Assembly (NCBI GenBank): GCA_937891015.1
Contig: CALAPY010000102.1
Coordinates: forward strand, 1-49,886
Origin: UBA2108 sp002713215
GTDB lineage: Bacteria; Bacteroidota; Bacteroidia; Flavobacteriales_G; Salibacteraceae
Length of the DNA stretch: 49,886 bases
Reading direction: 5' to 3'
The position numbers and the translations under genes were made by a program. How positions within the stretch are numbered: the stretch's first letter is position 1; each line of letters opens with the position of its first letter. This document shows, one piece after another, positions 9,539-17,754 of this stretch. The notes below the pieces were generated by a model. The model searched no databases, was not told where the DNA came from, and saw only the letters and a program-made list of their open reading frames with translations.

Positions 9539-11273
9539 TCTATTTCTGGCTCTGATAATTCTAATCGCAAGCTCATCGTTACAAGCACAGCGTGGAACGG
9601 GGGATTCTCTTAAATCGGGAGATGTATTTATTATTAAAGAATACGAACCACGAATTGCCGATGCATTTAAGCTAAGCGATGTTCCTAAAATGTTGGACAC
9701 GGTTATTGAAATTGACAATAACCTGCCCTTTGAGATTAAGTCTAAAAAAGCGATGACCTCATTTAGCCCCGAGCCAATTAAACCGGCCAAAATGAAGGGG
9801 GAGCCATTGAACAAGTTATACAAAGCTTATGCGCTTGTTGGAATTGGTAATTATCTGTCGACCAGGGCAGAATTGGTTGTCAATAATACCCGATCCAGAA
9901 AGTGGGATTACGGTTTTTCAGCATATCACCATGGTAGTGCAGGTAAGGTTAAGGACCGTGGATATTCAGGATTTTCTGACAACAACTTTAATTTGTATGG
10001 GAAGAAGTTCTTTTACAATAAAATCGCTTCTGGGCAATTAAAATATGATTTGAATTCGTTGCACAAATACGGATTTGACCCTGTATCAATTTCTAATACT
10101 CAGGTACTCAATGACAGTTTGGGGAAAAAGAATACGGCTCAGAATTACCAGAATATTGAGCCTGGTTTGAGGTTCAAAACGTATTTCAAAGATTCAAGTG
10201 AATTCAATTACGACATTAAGTTTAATTACTATCACTACTGGGATAAATACAAGTCCAGTGAAGATAACTTAAAGCTAAGTGCAACGGTAGATCGTTATTT
10301 TAATACAGAATTTGGGCAAGTCGAAGCCTGGATCGATGTCAATAGTTTTAAATACGATAGAAGTGATGTAGCTCGAAAAGAATCAAGCACCATATTTGGT
10401 ATTGCACCCAGTGTAATAACGGGTAAGGATGCGTGGAAACTAAAGATAGGGGCTGACGTGGTGTTTAGCAATGGAGGGAGACACAATTTTTATTTTTATC
10501 CGAACCTGTACCTTAAATATGATCTCGTTAAAGACATCCTGATTCCTTATGCTGGTGCTAACGGTCAACTTAAGCGGAACAACTTTAAATCACTTACCCA
10601 AATAAATCCATTTATAGTTTCTGACCCTACTACCGGAACCGAGAATACCAAGTTTAACATATACGGAGGTATTCGTGGAGAATTGGCTTCAGATGTTTCC
10701 TTCAACATTTCAGCAGCTTTTAAAAACGTAGAGGATTTAGCCCTCTTTATCAATAAACCTGATACGGTAGGTGGTTTTGCCATAGACAATGAGTTTAATG
10801 TACGCTACGATGATGTAAAAATTACAACGCTCGCTGCCGAAATAGGCTATCAAAGAATTCGAGATTTTAGTTTTTTACTGAAGGGGGAGTATTTTATTTA
10901 CTCACTAACCAATCAAAAAGCGGCATGGCATCTTCCCGATTTTAAACTGTCTTTTAACGGAAGGTATAACATTGGTGAAAAGATGACCCTGACAGCTGAT
11001 TTGTTTTTTATTGGAGAAAGAGTTGCAAGAACCACTAATCCGGTTGGTACAGCAAATTTAGGTGGAGGTGTCTATGGTCAAAAATTAGATCCTTTGTTCG
11101 ATTTAAACATTGGAGTTGAGTACTTTTTCTCACCCCGATGGACAGCCTTTGTTCGTTTTTACAACATGACCAATAGCAGGTATGCCATTTACAACGAATA
11201 CTACCAGCAAGGATTTACGGTAATGGCCGGAATGACTTACAAGTTTTGGCAAGCGAAGAAAGGAAAAAGGTAG
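9525..11273 (+). CDS. Outer-membrane beta-barrel protein (TonB-receptor-like C-terminal region)
   Basis: A 582-residue exported protein with signal peptide MKVNNLFLALIILIASSSLQAQ. After a short periplasmic stretch (about 25-100), the rest consists of alternating amphipathic beta-strands rich in Tyr, Phe, Asn and Asp. It ends in a strand pair resembling TonB-dependent receptors (RWTAFVRFYNMTNSRYAIY ... AGMTYKFWQ). No TonB-receptor plug domain is visible, so calling it a full receptor would be too strong. The start at 9525 follows a good Shine-Dalgarno-like GAGGAGGGA at 9512-9520 and lies inside the end of the TPR gene. A longer upstream reading lacks the signal peptide at its N-terminus and is unlikely. 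It is probably a channel or assembly partner for the TPR protein. Confidence 0.8.
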   Translation: MKVNNLFLALIILIASSSLQAQRGTGDSLKSGDVFIIKEYEPRIADAFKLSDVPKMLDTVIEIDNNLPFEIKSKKAMTSFSPEPIKPAKMKGEPLNKLYKAYALVGIGNYLSTRAELVVNNTRSRKWDYGFSAYHHGSAGKVKDRGYSGFSDNNFNLYGKKFFYNKIASGQLKYDLNSLHKYGFDPVSISNTQVLNDSLGKKNTAQNYQNIEPGLRFKTYFKDSSEFNYDIKFNYYHYWDKYKSSEDNLKLSATVDRYFNTEFGQVEAWIDVNSFKYDRSDVARKESSTIFGIAPSVITGKDAWKLKIGADVVFSNGGRHNFYFYPNLYLKYDLVKDILIPYAGANGQLKRNNFKSLTQINPFIVSDPTTGTENTKFNIYGGIRGELASDVSFNISAAFKNVEDLALFINKPDTVGGFAIDNEFNVRYDDVKITTLAAEIGYQRIRDFSFLLKGEYFIYSLTNQKAAWHLPDFKLSFNGRYNIGEKMTLTADLFFIGERVARTTNPVGTANLGGGVYGQKLDPLFDLNIGVEYFFSPRWTAFVRFYNMTNSRYAIYNEYYQQGFTVMAGMTYKFWQAKKGKR

Positions 11274-11393
11274 AATCCCCGCTAAATTATTACAGTTAAA
11301 CCTGGAGTATTTTGCTGTGCGAATATGTTAATTCATTGTTGATAAATTAAGGGAATAAACAAACCAAAAAATAACCTTCGACAAGCATAACAA

Positions 11394-11401
11394 TATCTTT
11401 G
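11394..11401 (+). promoter_or_regulatory. Candidate -7 element upstream of gyrB
   Basis: TATCTTTG matches TAnnTTTG and lies 72 bases before the gyrB ATG. No good -33 element is found at 19-21 bases upstream. A terminator-like hairpin follows within about 12 bases (11413-11442). Confidence 0.4.
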
Positions 11402-11412
11402 TGTAAAGTCAG

Positions 11413-11442
11413 AAATAGCCGTTGTTTTACGGTTATTTTTTT
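11413..11442 (+). terminator. Hairpin plus U-run between the barrel gene and gyrB
   Basis: The 10-base arms AAATAGCCGT (11413-11422) and ACGGTTATTT (11429-11438) pair fully if one G-U is allowed, around a 6-base loop. The run of T continues to 11442. It could end the TPR/barrel transcript or act as a leader terminator for gyrB, because a -7-like element lies just upstream. Confidence 0.7.
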
Positions 11443-11473
11443 GTAATTAATATTCGTTAATAATCGAACTTAA

Positions 11474-13420
11474 ATGAGCGAGGAAAACAAGGATTATGGT
11501 GCCAGTAATATACAGGTACTTGAAGGACTAGAAGCGGTACGAAAAAGACCAGCAATGTACATTGGTGATGTTGGCGTAAGAGGTCTTCACCATTTGGTTT
11601 ATGAGGTTGTGGATAATTCCATAGATGAGGCGTTGGCGGGATACTGCGATAGCATAGAAGTATTTATTAACGAAGGCAATTCTATAACGGTAAGCGACAA
11701 CGGTCGTGGAATACCGGTTGGGCACCACGAAAAAGAAAACCGAAGTGCGCTGGAGGTTGTAATGACGGTGCTACATGCCGGAGGTAAATTCGATAAGGAT
11801 ACCTATAAGGTTTCTGGTGGACTCCATGGTGTTGGTGTTAGCTGTGTTAATGCACTTTCAATTGAACTTACAGCGGAAGTTCACAGAGATGGTAAAATCT
11901 ATAAGCAGACTTACAGCAAAGGAATTCCGCAAACCGGTGTAGATGAAATTGGAACAACGGACAAGAGAGGTACTGAGGTAACCTTTCAGCCGGATATGTC
12001 CATTTTCGAAGTAGCCGATTATAACTACGATACACTGGCGCAAAGAATGCGCGAATTGGCCTATTTGAACAAGGGAATTACCATTGTATTGACCGATAAG
12101 CGATATAAGGATGAAGATGATAATTACATTTCTGAGAAATTCCATTCTGAATTAGGCCTTCAGGAGTTTGTGCGATTTCTTGATGGAACCCGAACACCGG
12201 TAATTAGCGATGTTATTAGTATGGAGGGCGAGAAAAACGGAATTCCCGTTGAAGTAGCCATGATTTACAATGACTCTTACACCGAGAATATTCACTCTTA
12301 TGTAAATAACATCAATACTCATGAAGGAGGAACACACCTTCAAGGCTTTAGAAGAGGACTGACTTCTACGTTAAAGAAATATGCTGATTCGTCAGGCATG
12401 TTGGATAAACTTAAATTCGAGATTTCAGGAGATGACTTCCGGGAAGGGCTTACGGCAATCATTTCAGTGAAGGTGGCAGAGCCTCAATTTGAAGGGCAAA
12501 CCAAAACCAAATTAGGTAATCGGGACGTTAACGCACCGGTTTCTCAGGCGGTTAGCGAAATGCTGGAAAACTACCTCGAAGAGCATCCCAAAGATGCCAA
12601 GGTCATTGTGCAAAAGGTGATTTTAGCTGCCCAGGCTAGAAACGCTGCGAAAAAAGCCCGTGAAATGGTTCAGCGAAAAACCGTTTTGGGATCGAACAGC
12701 TTACCAGGAAAACTGGCAGATTGCAGTGAAAAAGATCCTGCTGTTTGCGAAATCTATTTGGTTGAGGGAGATTCTGCAGGTGGAACAGCCAAGCAGGGTA
12801 GAGATAGAAATTTCCAGGCGATAATGCCACTTCGAGGTAAAATCCTGAACGTTGAAAAAGCCATGCAGCATAAAATCTTCGAAAACGAAGAGATTAAGAA
12901 CATCTACACGGCACTTGGTGTTAAGGTTGGAACCGAAGAAGATGAAAGGGAGTTAAACCTCGAAAAATTAAGGTATCATAAGATCATTATTATGTGTGAT
13001 GCTGATGTCGATGGTTCGCACATTGCTACGTTGATTCTTACCTTCTTCTTCCGTTATATGATGCCTTTGGTTGAAAATGGATATATCTACATTGCAACCC
13101 CACCGCTTTATTTGATCAAGAAAGGAACAAAAGAGCAGTACTGCTGGGATGACGATCAGCGAGATCGTGCTATCATGGAATTAAAAGGTTCGGGATCTGA
13201 GAGCAGTGTTAAAATTCAGCGTTACAAAGGTCTTGGAGAAATGAATGCCGAGCAGTTGTGGCAAACCACAATGGATCCGGAATTTAGAACTCTACGTCAG
13301 GTTACCATTGAGAGTGCTGCTGAAGCAGATCGCATTTTCTCTATGCTAATGGGAGATGAGGTTCCGCCAAGAAGGGAGTTCATTGAGAAAAACGCCGTTT
13401 ACGCTAATATCGACGTATAA
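11474..13420 (+). CDS. gyrB: DNA gyrase subunit B
   Basis: A 648-residue GyrB, full length for the short form common outside enterobacteria. The GHKL ATPase region shows VVDNSIDEALAGY, SDNGRGIPVG and GGLHGVGVSCVNAL. The transducer region includes the conserved QTKTKLGN. The TOPRIM region has EIYLVEGDSAGGTAKQGRDR and the DADVDGSHI metal site. The C-terminus keeps QRYKGLGEMN and LWQTTMDP. Together with GyrA it introduces negative supercoils using ATP. It has its own short leader, with a hairpin upstream and a strong terminator just after the stop. The alternative ParE/TopoIV is less likely given QRYKGLGEMN and overall similarity, but cannot be fully excluded by eye. Confidence 0.95.
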   Translation: MSEENKDYGASNIQVLEGLEAVRKRPAMYIGDVGVRGLHHLVYEVVDNSIDEALAGYCDSIEVFINEGNSITVSDNGRGIPVGHHEKENRSALEVVMTVLHAGGKFDKDTYKVSGGLHGVGVSCVNALSIELTAEVHRDGKIYKQTYSKGIPQTGVDEIGTTDKRGTEVTFQPDMSIFEVADYNYDTLAQRMRELAYLNKGITIVLTDKRYKDEDDNYISEKFHSELGLQEFVRFLDGTRTPVISDVISMEGEKNGIPVEVAMIYNDSYTENIHSYVNNINTHEGGTHLQGFRRGLTSTLKKYADSSGMLDKLKFEISGDDFREGLTAIISVKVAEPQFEGQTKTKLGNRDVNAPVSQAVSEMLENYLEEHPKDAKVIVQKVILAAQARNAAKKAREMVQRKTVLGSNSLPGKLADCSEKDPAVCEIYLVEGDSAGGTAKQGRDRNFQAIMPLRGKILNVEKAMQHKIFENEEIKNIYTALGVKVGTEEDERELNLEKLRYHKIIIMCDADVDGSHIATLILTFFFRYMMPLVENGYIYIATPPLYLIKKGTKEQYCWDDDQRDRAIMELKGSGSESSVKIQRYKGLGEMNAEQLWQTTMDPEFRTLRQVTIESAAEADRIFSMLMGDEVPPRREFIEKNAVYANIDV

Positions 13421-13444
13421 GTTAGCCTATCGAAATACTTTTTG

Positions 13445-13477
13445 CCAAGCCCTGTCATTGACGGGGTTTGGTGTTTT
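13445..13477 (+). terminator. Intrinsic terminator of gyrB
   Basis: Arms CCAAGCCCTGTC (13445-13456) and GACGGGGTTTGG (13460-13471) form a 12-pair stem with two G-U pairs and a 3-base loop, followed by TGTTTT. It lies 24 bases after the gyrB stop. The minus strand lacks a T-run after the hairpin, so it should act only on gyrB. Confidence 0.8.
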
Positions 13478-13483
13478 AGGAGC

Positions 13484-13855
13484 CTATGTGTTGTCAATCC
13501 AGTCCAGGTGATCCTTGGTAAGATCGGACTTAGTATCACCCGTATTTAGGGTGCTCTTTGGTTCAAACAACAACACCTTAACTTCTTCATTGGCTAAGGG
13601 CTTATGCTCGACACCCTTTGGAATTACGACAAACTCTCCCGCTTCCAGTACAATGGTTTTATCTCGAAGAAGTATTTCAAGGTGACCTTCTATTACCAGA
13701 AACATCTCGTCTTCGTCGTCGTGCTTGTGCCAAACAAACTCACCTTTGAGCTTGGCCAATTTTACATATTGACTGTTTAGTTCTCCAGCAATTTTGGGCG
13801 ACCAGTATTCCTGAATGGAGTCAAAGCCCTTTTTCAACGCAATTTTCTGAATCAT
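13484..13855 (-). CDS. Cupin domain protein
   Basis: A 123-residue single-domain cupin. Motif 1 is GEFVWHKHDDEDEMFLVIEG, with the two His and the Glu that bind a metal. Motif 2 is GEFVVIPKGVEHKPLA, with the third His. Small cupins of this type act as dioxygenases, isomerases or sugar-binding proteins, and the substrate here cannot be read from sequence. It appears to be a single-gene unit with its own promoter (see 13873-13903) and faces away from gyrB, across the terminator. Confidence 0.85.
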   Translation of the reverse strand: MIQKIALKKGFDSIQEYWSPKIAGELNSQYVKLAKLKGEFVWHKHDDEDEMFLVIEGHLEILLRDKTIVLEAGEFVVIPKGVEHKPLANEEVKVLLFEPKSTLNTGDTKSDLTKDHLDWIDNT

Positions 13856-13872
13856 AATAAAGAGTTATCACT

Positions 13873-13903
13873 CAAATATAGAAATACAGTCTGCCTATTA
13901 CAA
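13873..13903 (-). promoter_or_regulatory. Promoter of the cupin gene
   Basis: On the minus strand a TTG (13903-13901), a 20-base spacer and TATATTTG (13880-13873) match the Bacteroidota -33/-7 arrangement. The ATG at 13855 is 17 bases downstream. An 8-base inverted repeat, AATACAGT (13883-13890) and ACTGTATT (13910-13917), brackets the -33 region and could be an operator. Confidence 0.55.
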
Positions 13904-13999
13904 TACAATACTGTATTAGCCTGGCAGTCAGTTGCAAATATTCAGGAATAATGAATGATTAGAGTTTCTCTAACCTGTAAGAAAGCGGAGAAAGGTTTG

Positions 14000-14212
14000 T
14001 TATTTGACCTGGATGGCAGGGTTCAAGAATTTACCTTTTTTAGATTCACCCAAAATGGTAACTTCTTTCGTTCTGCGGTATTCATTAACGGCATCGTTCA
14101 TTTGCTTCTCGCTATCTCTGCGAATTTTAACGCCCGATTTTGTTCCCTTATTTCGGACTTCAATGTAATACCCATCTTTGAGGGCTTTAGGTCTTGTAGG
14201 AGGTCTTCCCAT
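14000..14212 (-). CDS. Small conserved basic protein
   Basis: A 70-residue basic protein starting MGRPPTRPKALKDGYYIEVR and rich in Lys and Arg. The first part could form a small beta-sheet, followed by a helix (SEKQMNDAVNEYRR). The N-terminal GRPPTRP resembles an AT-hook-like turn, so nucleic-acid binding is possible, but this is inference. I have an impression of similar short proteins in flavobacteria without an assigned role. The start ATG at 14212 is clear, and a plus-strand reading over the same bases has no recognisable features. It is a single gene between the cupin and dinB genes. Confidence 0.7.
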   Translation of the reverse strand: MGRPPTRPKALKDGYYIEVRNKGTKSGVKIRRDSEKQMNDAVNEYRRTKEVTILGESKKGKFLNPAIQVK

Positions 14213-14333
14213 AATATATTCTTAATCTTACTTTAGGCAGTATTTTCAGTATTTAAGCCTGCCATCGCGTCAAATGTATCTTTTTTTTTGGACAAGCATA
14301 AATTAATTCTTACTAAATGTAATCATTGATAAT

Positions 14334-14855
14334 CTATTTCGTCGAAGAGTTGGGTATGTTTAGGTCAATTCCGGCGTAAAATCCCAGGTCTTTTTCAGTC
14401 ATTAACTTGGTTAGCAAGGCAATTTGTCCCGTGTGGTAGGAGAGGTGTTCAGCTACATGAATCAGGTTTCCCATTCCGGCCATTTCAAAGCCCTGAACCT
14501 TTTCTCGGTTTAGTAACCTCTGCTTATCCGTTTGCTCAATAATACGATTGGCCTTAGTTACACATTCCGTAATTTTTTCCAGGAGTTCCACCTTGGAAAT
14601 TCCCGATTGTGTAGAAAACTCCAGGTCACGCTGTCGGTTGTCTGGTTCATTACCTATGGAACTATGAATGTATTGGGTAATGTTTCCACGCAAATGCAAT
14701 ACAAGGTTGGCTACCGAGTTGGTTTGCGAATTGGGTTTATGCCACAATTGTTTTTCGTTCAATTGAGAAAAGCATACTTTGATTCGATCTAAGTTTTCAC
14801 TATTTCTAAGAATAATCTCAGATTTAAAGCCATCAACCCAATTGGTATCATCCAT
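14334..14855 (-). CDS. DinB-superfamily protein
   Basis: A 173-residue four-helix-bundle protein of the DinB/YfiT type. The probable metal-binding His residues lie in VLHLRGN near the middle and in AEHLSYHTGQI near the end, the usual three-His pattern. Members are thiol- or metal-dependent hydrolases/transferases of mostly unknown substrate; in Bacillus the founding gene is damage-induced. The gene starts inside the end of the upstream SnoaL-like gene (8-base overlap, 14848-14855), so the two are translated from one message. Confidence 0.8.
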   Translation of the reverse strand: MDDTNWVDGFKSEIILRNSENLDRIKVCFSQLNEKQLWHKPNSQTNSVANLVLHLRGNITQYIHSSIGNEPDNRQRDLEFSTQSGISKVELLEKITECVTKANRIIEQTDKQRLLNREKVQGFEMAGMGNLIHVAEHLSYHTGQIALLTKLMTEKDLGFYAGIDLNIPNSSTK

Positions 14856-15243
14856 TTCTTAGCGCATTTTGTACCAAATGGGTATCTGTGAATTGCCTAA
14901 AATGGGTTATTAGTCCATCTTTTAACGTGTACAAGTGAATGAGTGGTGATTTTAGCTCCTTTCCACTTTCAATGCTTACACCTTTGTAATATCCGATAAC
15001 AAAAACTTTATCATCAGCACCATAGAACTCCTGAGCCACAGCACCCCATCCTTTCCAGTACATTGGAAAAAGTCCAAATACTTTTTCAAAAACATCATTT
15101 GTTCCTACAAATGTTCCCCCATTTGGAAAACCTTCCATTTGCTGCCATTCAATTTGAGGGTGAAAGAGCGAAGCCAGTTTTTTACCATCACCTGTGCTAA
15201 AAGCATCGTACAGCTCCCTTACTAATTCTACGTTCGAATTCAT
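14848..15243 (-). CDS. SnoaL-like / NTF2-fold protein
   Basis: A 131-residue NTF2-fold protein. It begins with a helix (ELVRELYDAFSTGDGKKLASLF) and continues with HPQIEWQQ and a C-terminal beta-sheet (HLYTLKDGLITHFRQFTDT), typical of SnoaL-like proteins such as ketosteroid-isomerase relatives. No specific reaction can be assigned. An ATG at 15270 would add nine residues, but a candidate -7 element (15268-15275, TATTTTTG on the minus strand) overlaps it, so I use MNSNVEL at 15243. It forms a two-gene unit with the DinB protein. Confidence 0.75.
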   Translation of the reverse strand: MNSNVELVRELYDAFSTGDGKKLASLFHPQIEWQQMEGFPNGGTFVGTNDVFEKVFGLFPMYWKGWGAVAQEFYGADDKVFVIGYYKGVSIESGKELKSPLIHLYTLKDGLITHFRQFTDTHLVQNALRNG

Positions 15244-15314
15244 TCGATTTTGGTGTTTATTTACTCTCAAAAATACCTAATTCTCAATTCCTGATTTACT
15301 CCAACTATTCAAAT

Positions 15315-15322
15315 TAAATTTG
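15315..15322 (+). promoter_or_regulatory. Candidate -7 element for arginase
   Basis: TAAATTTG matches TAnnTTTG and lies 22 bases before the ATG at 15345. The minus-strand element at 15268-15275 shares this short intergenic region, so the two promoters are divergent. No clear TTG was seen at -33. Confidence 0.4.
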
Positions 15323-15344
15323 TCTTTTTTAAAAATGACTGTTT

Positions 15345-16289
15345 ATGGTTAAAAATCCAGTTTTTATAAGAATGAGGTCGGAAATTGCAGCAGGCACACG
15401 AGGCTCCAGTTTTGGCCCTTTAGCGGTCGAATGGGCTGCCATAAAAAGTGGAAATACATTGTTCAATGACTATCCAATCATTGATTTAAAAGATCAAAAT
15501 CAGTCGTTGTACAACAACGTCGATACACCCAATGCTATTCGAATAGAGGCGTTGTGCGATGTATACAAAGAGCTTTCAGGGGCGGTTCAGGAAACGCTTG
15601 AAAAAGGAAAAAACTTTCCTGTTGTTATTTCTGGTGATCATGCAAATGCCGGCGGGACTATTGCAGGTATTAAAACTGCCTTTCCGGATAAACGGATTGG
15701 CGTAGTTTGGATTGATGCCCATGGAGACTTACACACTCCGTATACAACACCTTCGGGAAATGTTCACGGAATGCCGGTGGCGCTTTCCCTGGGAATGGAT
15801 AATCAAAGCAACGGGATCAATAATCTTTCAGAAAAGGAAGCCAGGCTTTGGAATGAATTAAAAGGGTTTGGCGGAATTCAACCTAAAATCCTTCCTCAGG
15901 ATATTGTGTTCTTTGCCGTAAGAAGTACCGAAGAACCTGAAGATAAATTGGCCCTGGAACATGGGATTAAAAATTATTCGGTTCCTGAATTACGATACAG
16001 GGGCCTTGACCTTTGTTTAAAGGAAGCGGAGCAAAAACTCGCTGACTGTGATTTAATCTACATCAGTTTTGATGTAGATAGCATGGATTGTGACCTTATA
16101 TCCTATGGAACAGGAACCCCAGTTCAAAAGGGGCTTGACCAACAAGAAGCAACGTCCATAATTCAATATTTCATGAATATGGATAAGACCGTTACTTTGG
16201 AGTTTGTTGAAATAAACCCGCTTCTAGACGAAAAGGGAAATCGAATGGCAGAAACTGCCTTCGAAGTGCTTGACGAGTTATTGAAATAA
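15345..16289 (+). CDS. Arginase family protein
   Basis: A 314-residue ureohydrolase. The two-manganese site is complete: GDHANAGG with His99, DAHGDLHTP with Asp124, His126 and Asp128, and SFDVDSMDC with Asp243 and Asp245. The family glycine loop YGTGTP follows. It would hydrolyse arginine, or a related guanidino compound, to urea and an amine product. Arginase itself is favoured over agmatinase by the DAHGDLHTP...GNVHGMP block, in which Asn139 and His141 are arginase-like. The usual Pro of the DxDxxDP motif is Cys249 here. Its stop is only 3 bases from the end of the convergent membrane-protein gene. Confidence 0.85.
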   Translation: MVKNPVFIRMRSEIAAGTRGSSFGPLAVEWAAIKSGNTLFNDYPIIDLKDQNQSLYNNVDTPNAIRIEALCDVYKELSGAVQETLEKGKNFPVVISGDHANAGGTIAGIKTAFPDKRIGVVWIDAHGDLHTPYTTPSGNVHGMPVALSLGMDNQSNGINNLSEKEARLWNELKGFGGIQPKILPQDIVFFAVRSTEEPEDKLALEHGIKNYSVPELRYRGLDLCLKEAEQKLADCDLIYISFDVDSMDCDLISYGTGTPVQKGLDQQEATSIIQYFMNMDKTVTLEFVEINPLLDEKGNRMAETAFEVLDELLK

Positions 16290-16292
16290 TCC

Positions 16293-16697
16293 TTATTTCT
16301 TTATTGCCCATTTTGCACCAAGTAGCGCCATGGGAATATAAGCCAGTCCAATGTCCATAATGTCAAACCAGAGCGGTGCGTCAATTTCGAATGCGTTAGA
16401 AATCCCACCTAAGAGCCAAAATATACCGGTTGCAATAGCAAATTTCATCTTGTGCGTGGCTGCTATTAATGCGGCTAAGTATCCTGAAAGCAGTGTGCCC
16501 AGACCATGGGCTAATAATGGAAATGCATAATTTATTGGTGTAAACCGATGCATATTTTCCGATAGACTTGTTGCATCCATAGGTTCAATTCCTTCCGGCA
16601 TAAACGGAATACCAGCAAACAGGATAGCCATGTGGAGGATCATGCCGCCTGCAATTGAAGCTACAACGGCTAATATATTTTTTAAAATTGGGTTCAT
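16293..16697 (-). CDS. Four-helix membrane protein, unknown
   Basis: A 134-residue hydrophobic protein with about four transmembrane helices: residues 7-27, 60-80, 84-104 and 112-131. It has no recognised motif beyond small-residue-rich helices (GLGTLLSGYLAAL). It follows the DUF1801-like and DUF4199 genes on the same strand with a 40-base gap and may belong to their transcript. Function unknown. Confidence 0.7.
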   Translation of the reverse strand: MNPILKNILAVVASIAGGMILHMAILFAGIPFMPEGIEPMDATSLSENMHRFTPINYAFPLLAHGLGTLLSGYLAALIAATHKMKFAIATGIFWLLGGISNAFEIDAPLWFDIMDIGLAYIPMALLGAKWAIKK

Positions 16698-16737
16698 TCT
16701 ACTTGTTTTTAGTGTTTATTTAGTTCTAATTCCAGGC

Positions 16738-17118
16738 CTATCTCCAGCCTAGTCCTTCGTATAATGTTACTCCTTTCTGTAACAGTTTTTCCATTTCATC
16801 AAATACTTCAGGGTCATCTTTTTTAATATGAAAGCAAGATTTTCCTTTTAAGGTTTTCATAAGATTGGGAAATTCTTCCGCAGTAAACTCTTCCTTGTGC
16901 GTATAAATGGGGAAGAAATAAAAACCAACAAAATTCTTGTTCTTCATCGATGAAGCGAAGTAATGTCCTTCGGTGGTTTTTTTACCTATTACTACAGTTG
17001 TTGTTCCATAAACATGATATGCCTTATCAGTATCAGTTCTAATGTCCTGGTTTTTCGCATGAGGTTCAATTTTGGCTTTAACTTTTTCAAAAAGCTTGCC
17101 TTTCATACTGTCTTCCAT
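16738..17118 (-). CDS. DUF1801-like small protein
   Basis: A 126-residue soluble protein. The core (VGFYFFPIYTHKEEF ... LKGKSCFHIKKDDPEVFDEM ... LYEGLGWR) resembles the DUF1801/YdhG-like group, which has a frataxin-like alpha/beta fold. The assignment is by pattern memory and is moderate. It starts 4 bases after the DUF4199 stop; a second Met (17106) is an alternative start. Role unknown. Confidence 0.65.
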   Translation of the reverse strand: MEDSMKGKLFEKVKAKIEPHAKNQDIRTDTDKAYHVYGTTTVVIGKKTTEGHYFASSMKNKNFVGFYFFPIYTHKEEFTAEEFPNLMKTLKGKSCFHIKKDDPEVFDEMEKLLQKGVTLYEGLGWR

Positions 17119-17122
17119 AGTA

Positions 17123-17638
17123 TTAATTTTTTCGTCTAAGAATTGCTGCTGAAATCAATGAAATGAGAATTCCAACCGGTAATATTTCCATCAAAGTTAA
17201 TCCAGCTTTTATAAAAGGGTTTTTATAATATTCGATCCACATGCGCATTTCCGCTGCTTTTTCTTCTATTTCCTCAGCACTCATATCACTGGCCTGAAGT
17301 TTTGCAATGGCTGCATCTACATAATTAGTCATAAAATCGGGAGCGATTGTACTTGATATAATCATCCAGGTGACCACGTAGAAGGAAGAAGCCAGCAGCG
17401 AAATGTACAACCCAAGCAAGAATGCCTTTCCAAAAGAAATAGTTCCGTCGAGCTCATTGTCCCGATAACTTTTAACACCAACAAAAATGGTGGACAATGC
17501 AATTACCATTGATGCATAACCGAATAACTCCGACGCTGGATTGTCCAGGTTATCAACCATAAAGGACCAGGACCCCGCCAGGAAAGCCGCTATTATTACT
17601 CCACCAATTGATCCGTATTTTAATACTGTTTTTTTCAT
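17123..17638 (-). CDS. DUF4199 membrane protein
   Basis: A 171-residue membrane protein with four predicted helices (about 8-28, 38-55, 69-92 and 142-165). A charged linker after the third helix is rich in Glu (MSAEEIEEKAAEMRMWIEYYKNP). The layout, including NELDGTISFGKAFLLG, matches DUF4199 proteins, which are almost confined to Bacteroidota and have no established function. It heads a likely transcript with the DUF1801-like and four-helix genes, and the LuxR-type membrane regulator gene ends 116 bases upstream on the same strand. Confidence 0.85.
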   Translation of the reverse strand: MKKTVLKYGSIGGVIIAAFLAGSWSFMVDNLDNPASELFGYASMVIALSTIFVGVKSYRDNELDGTISFGKAFLLGLYISLLASSFYVVTWMIISSTIAPDFMTNYVDAAIAKLQASDMSAEEIEEKAAEMRMWIEYYKNPFIKAGLTLMEILPVGILISLISAAILRRKN

Positions 17639-17754
17639 AATTCTTGTCTTATTTGTGAGCTACAAATCAAAACAGATTGATGTTTTTCAGACTCATACTA
17701 AAGTACCAAAGTTTATAAAATGGGTAAAATAGTACGAAAGTTGTACACTTATTT

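Noticed and set aside
14000..14212. Plus-strand reading over the small basic protein gene
   Set aside because: Its encoded peptide has no recognisable features and the minus-strand protein has a good start and composition.
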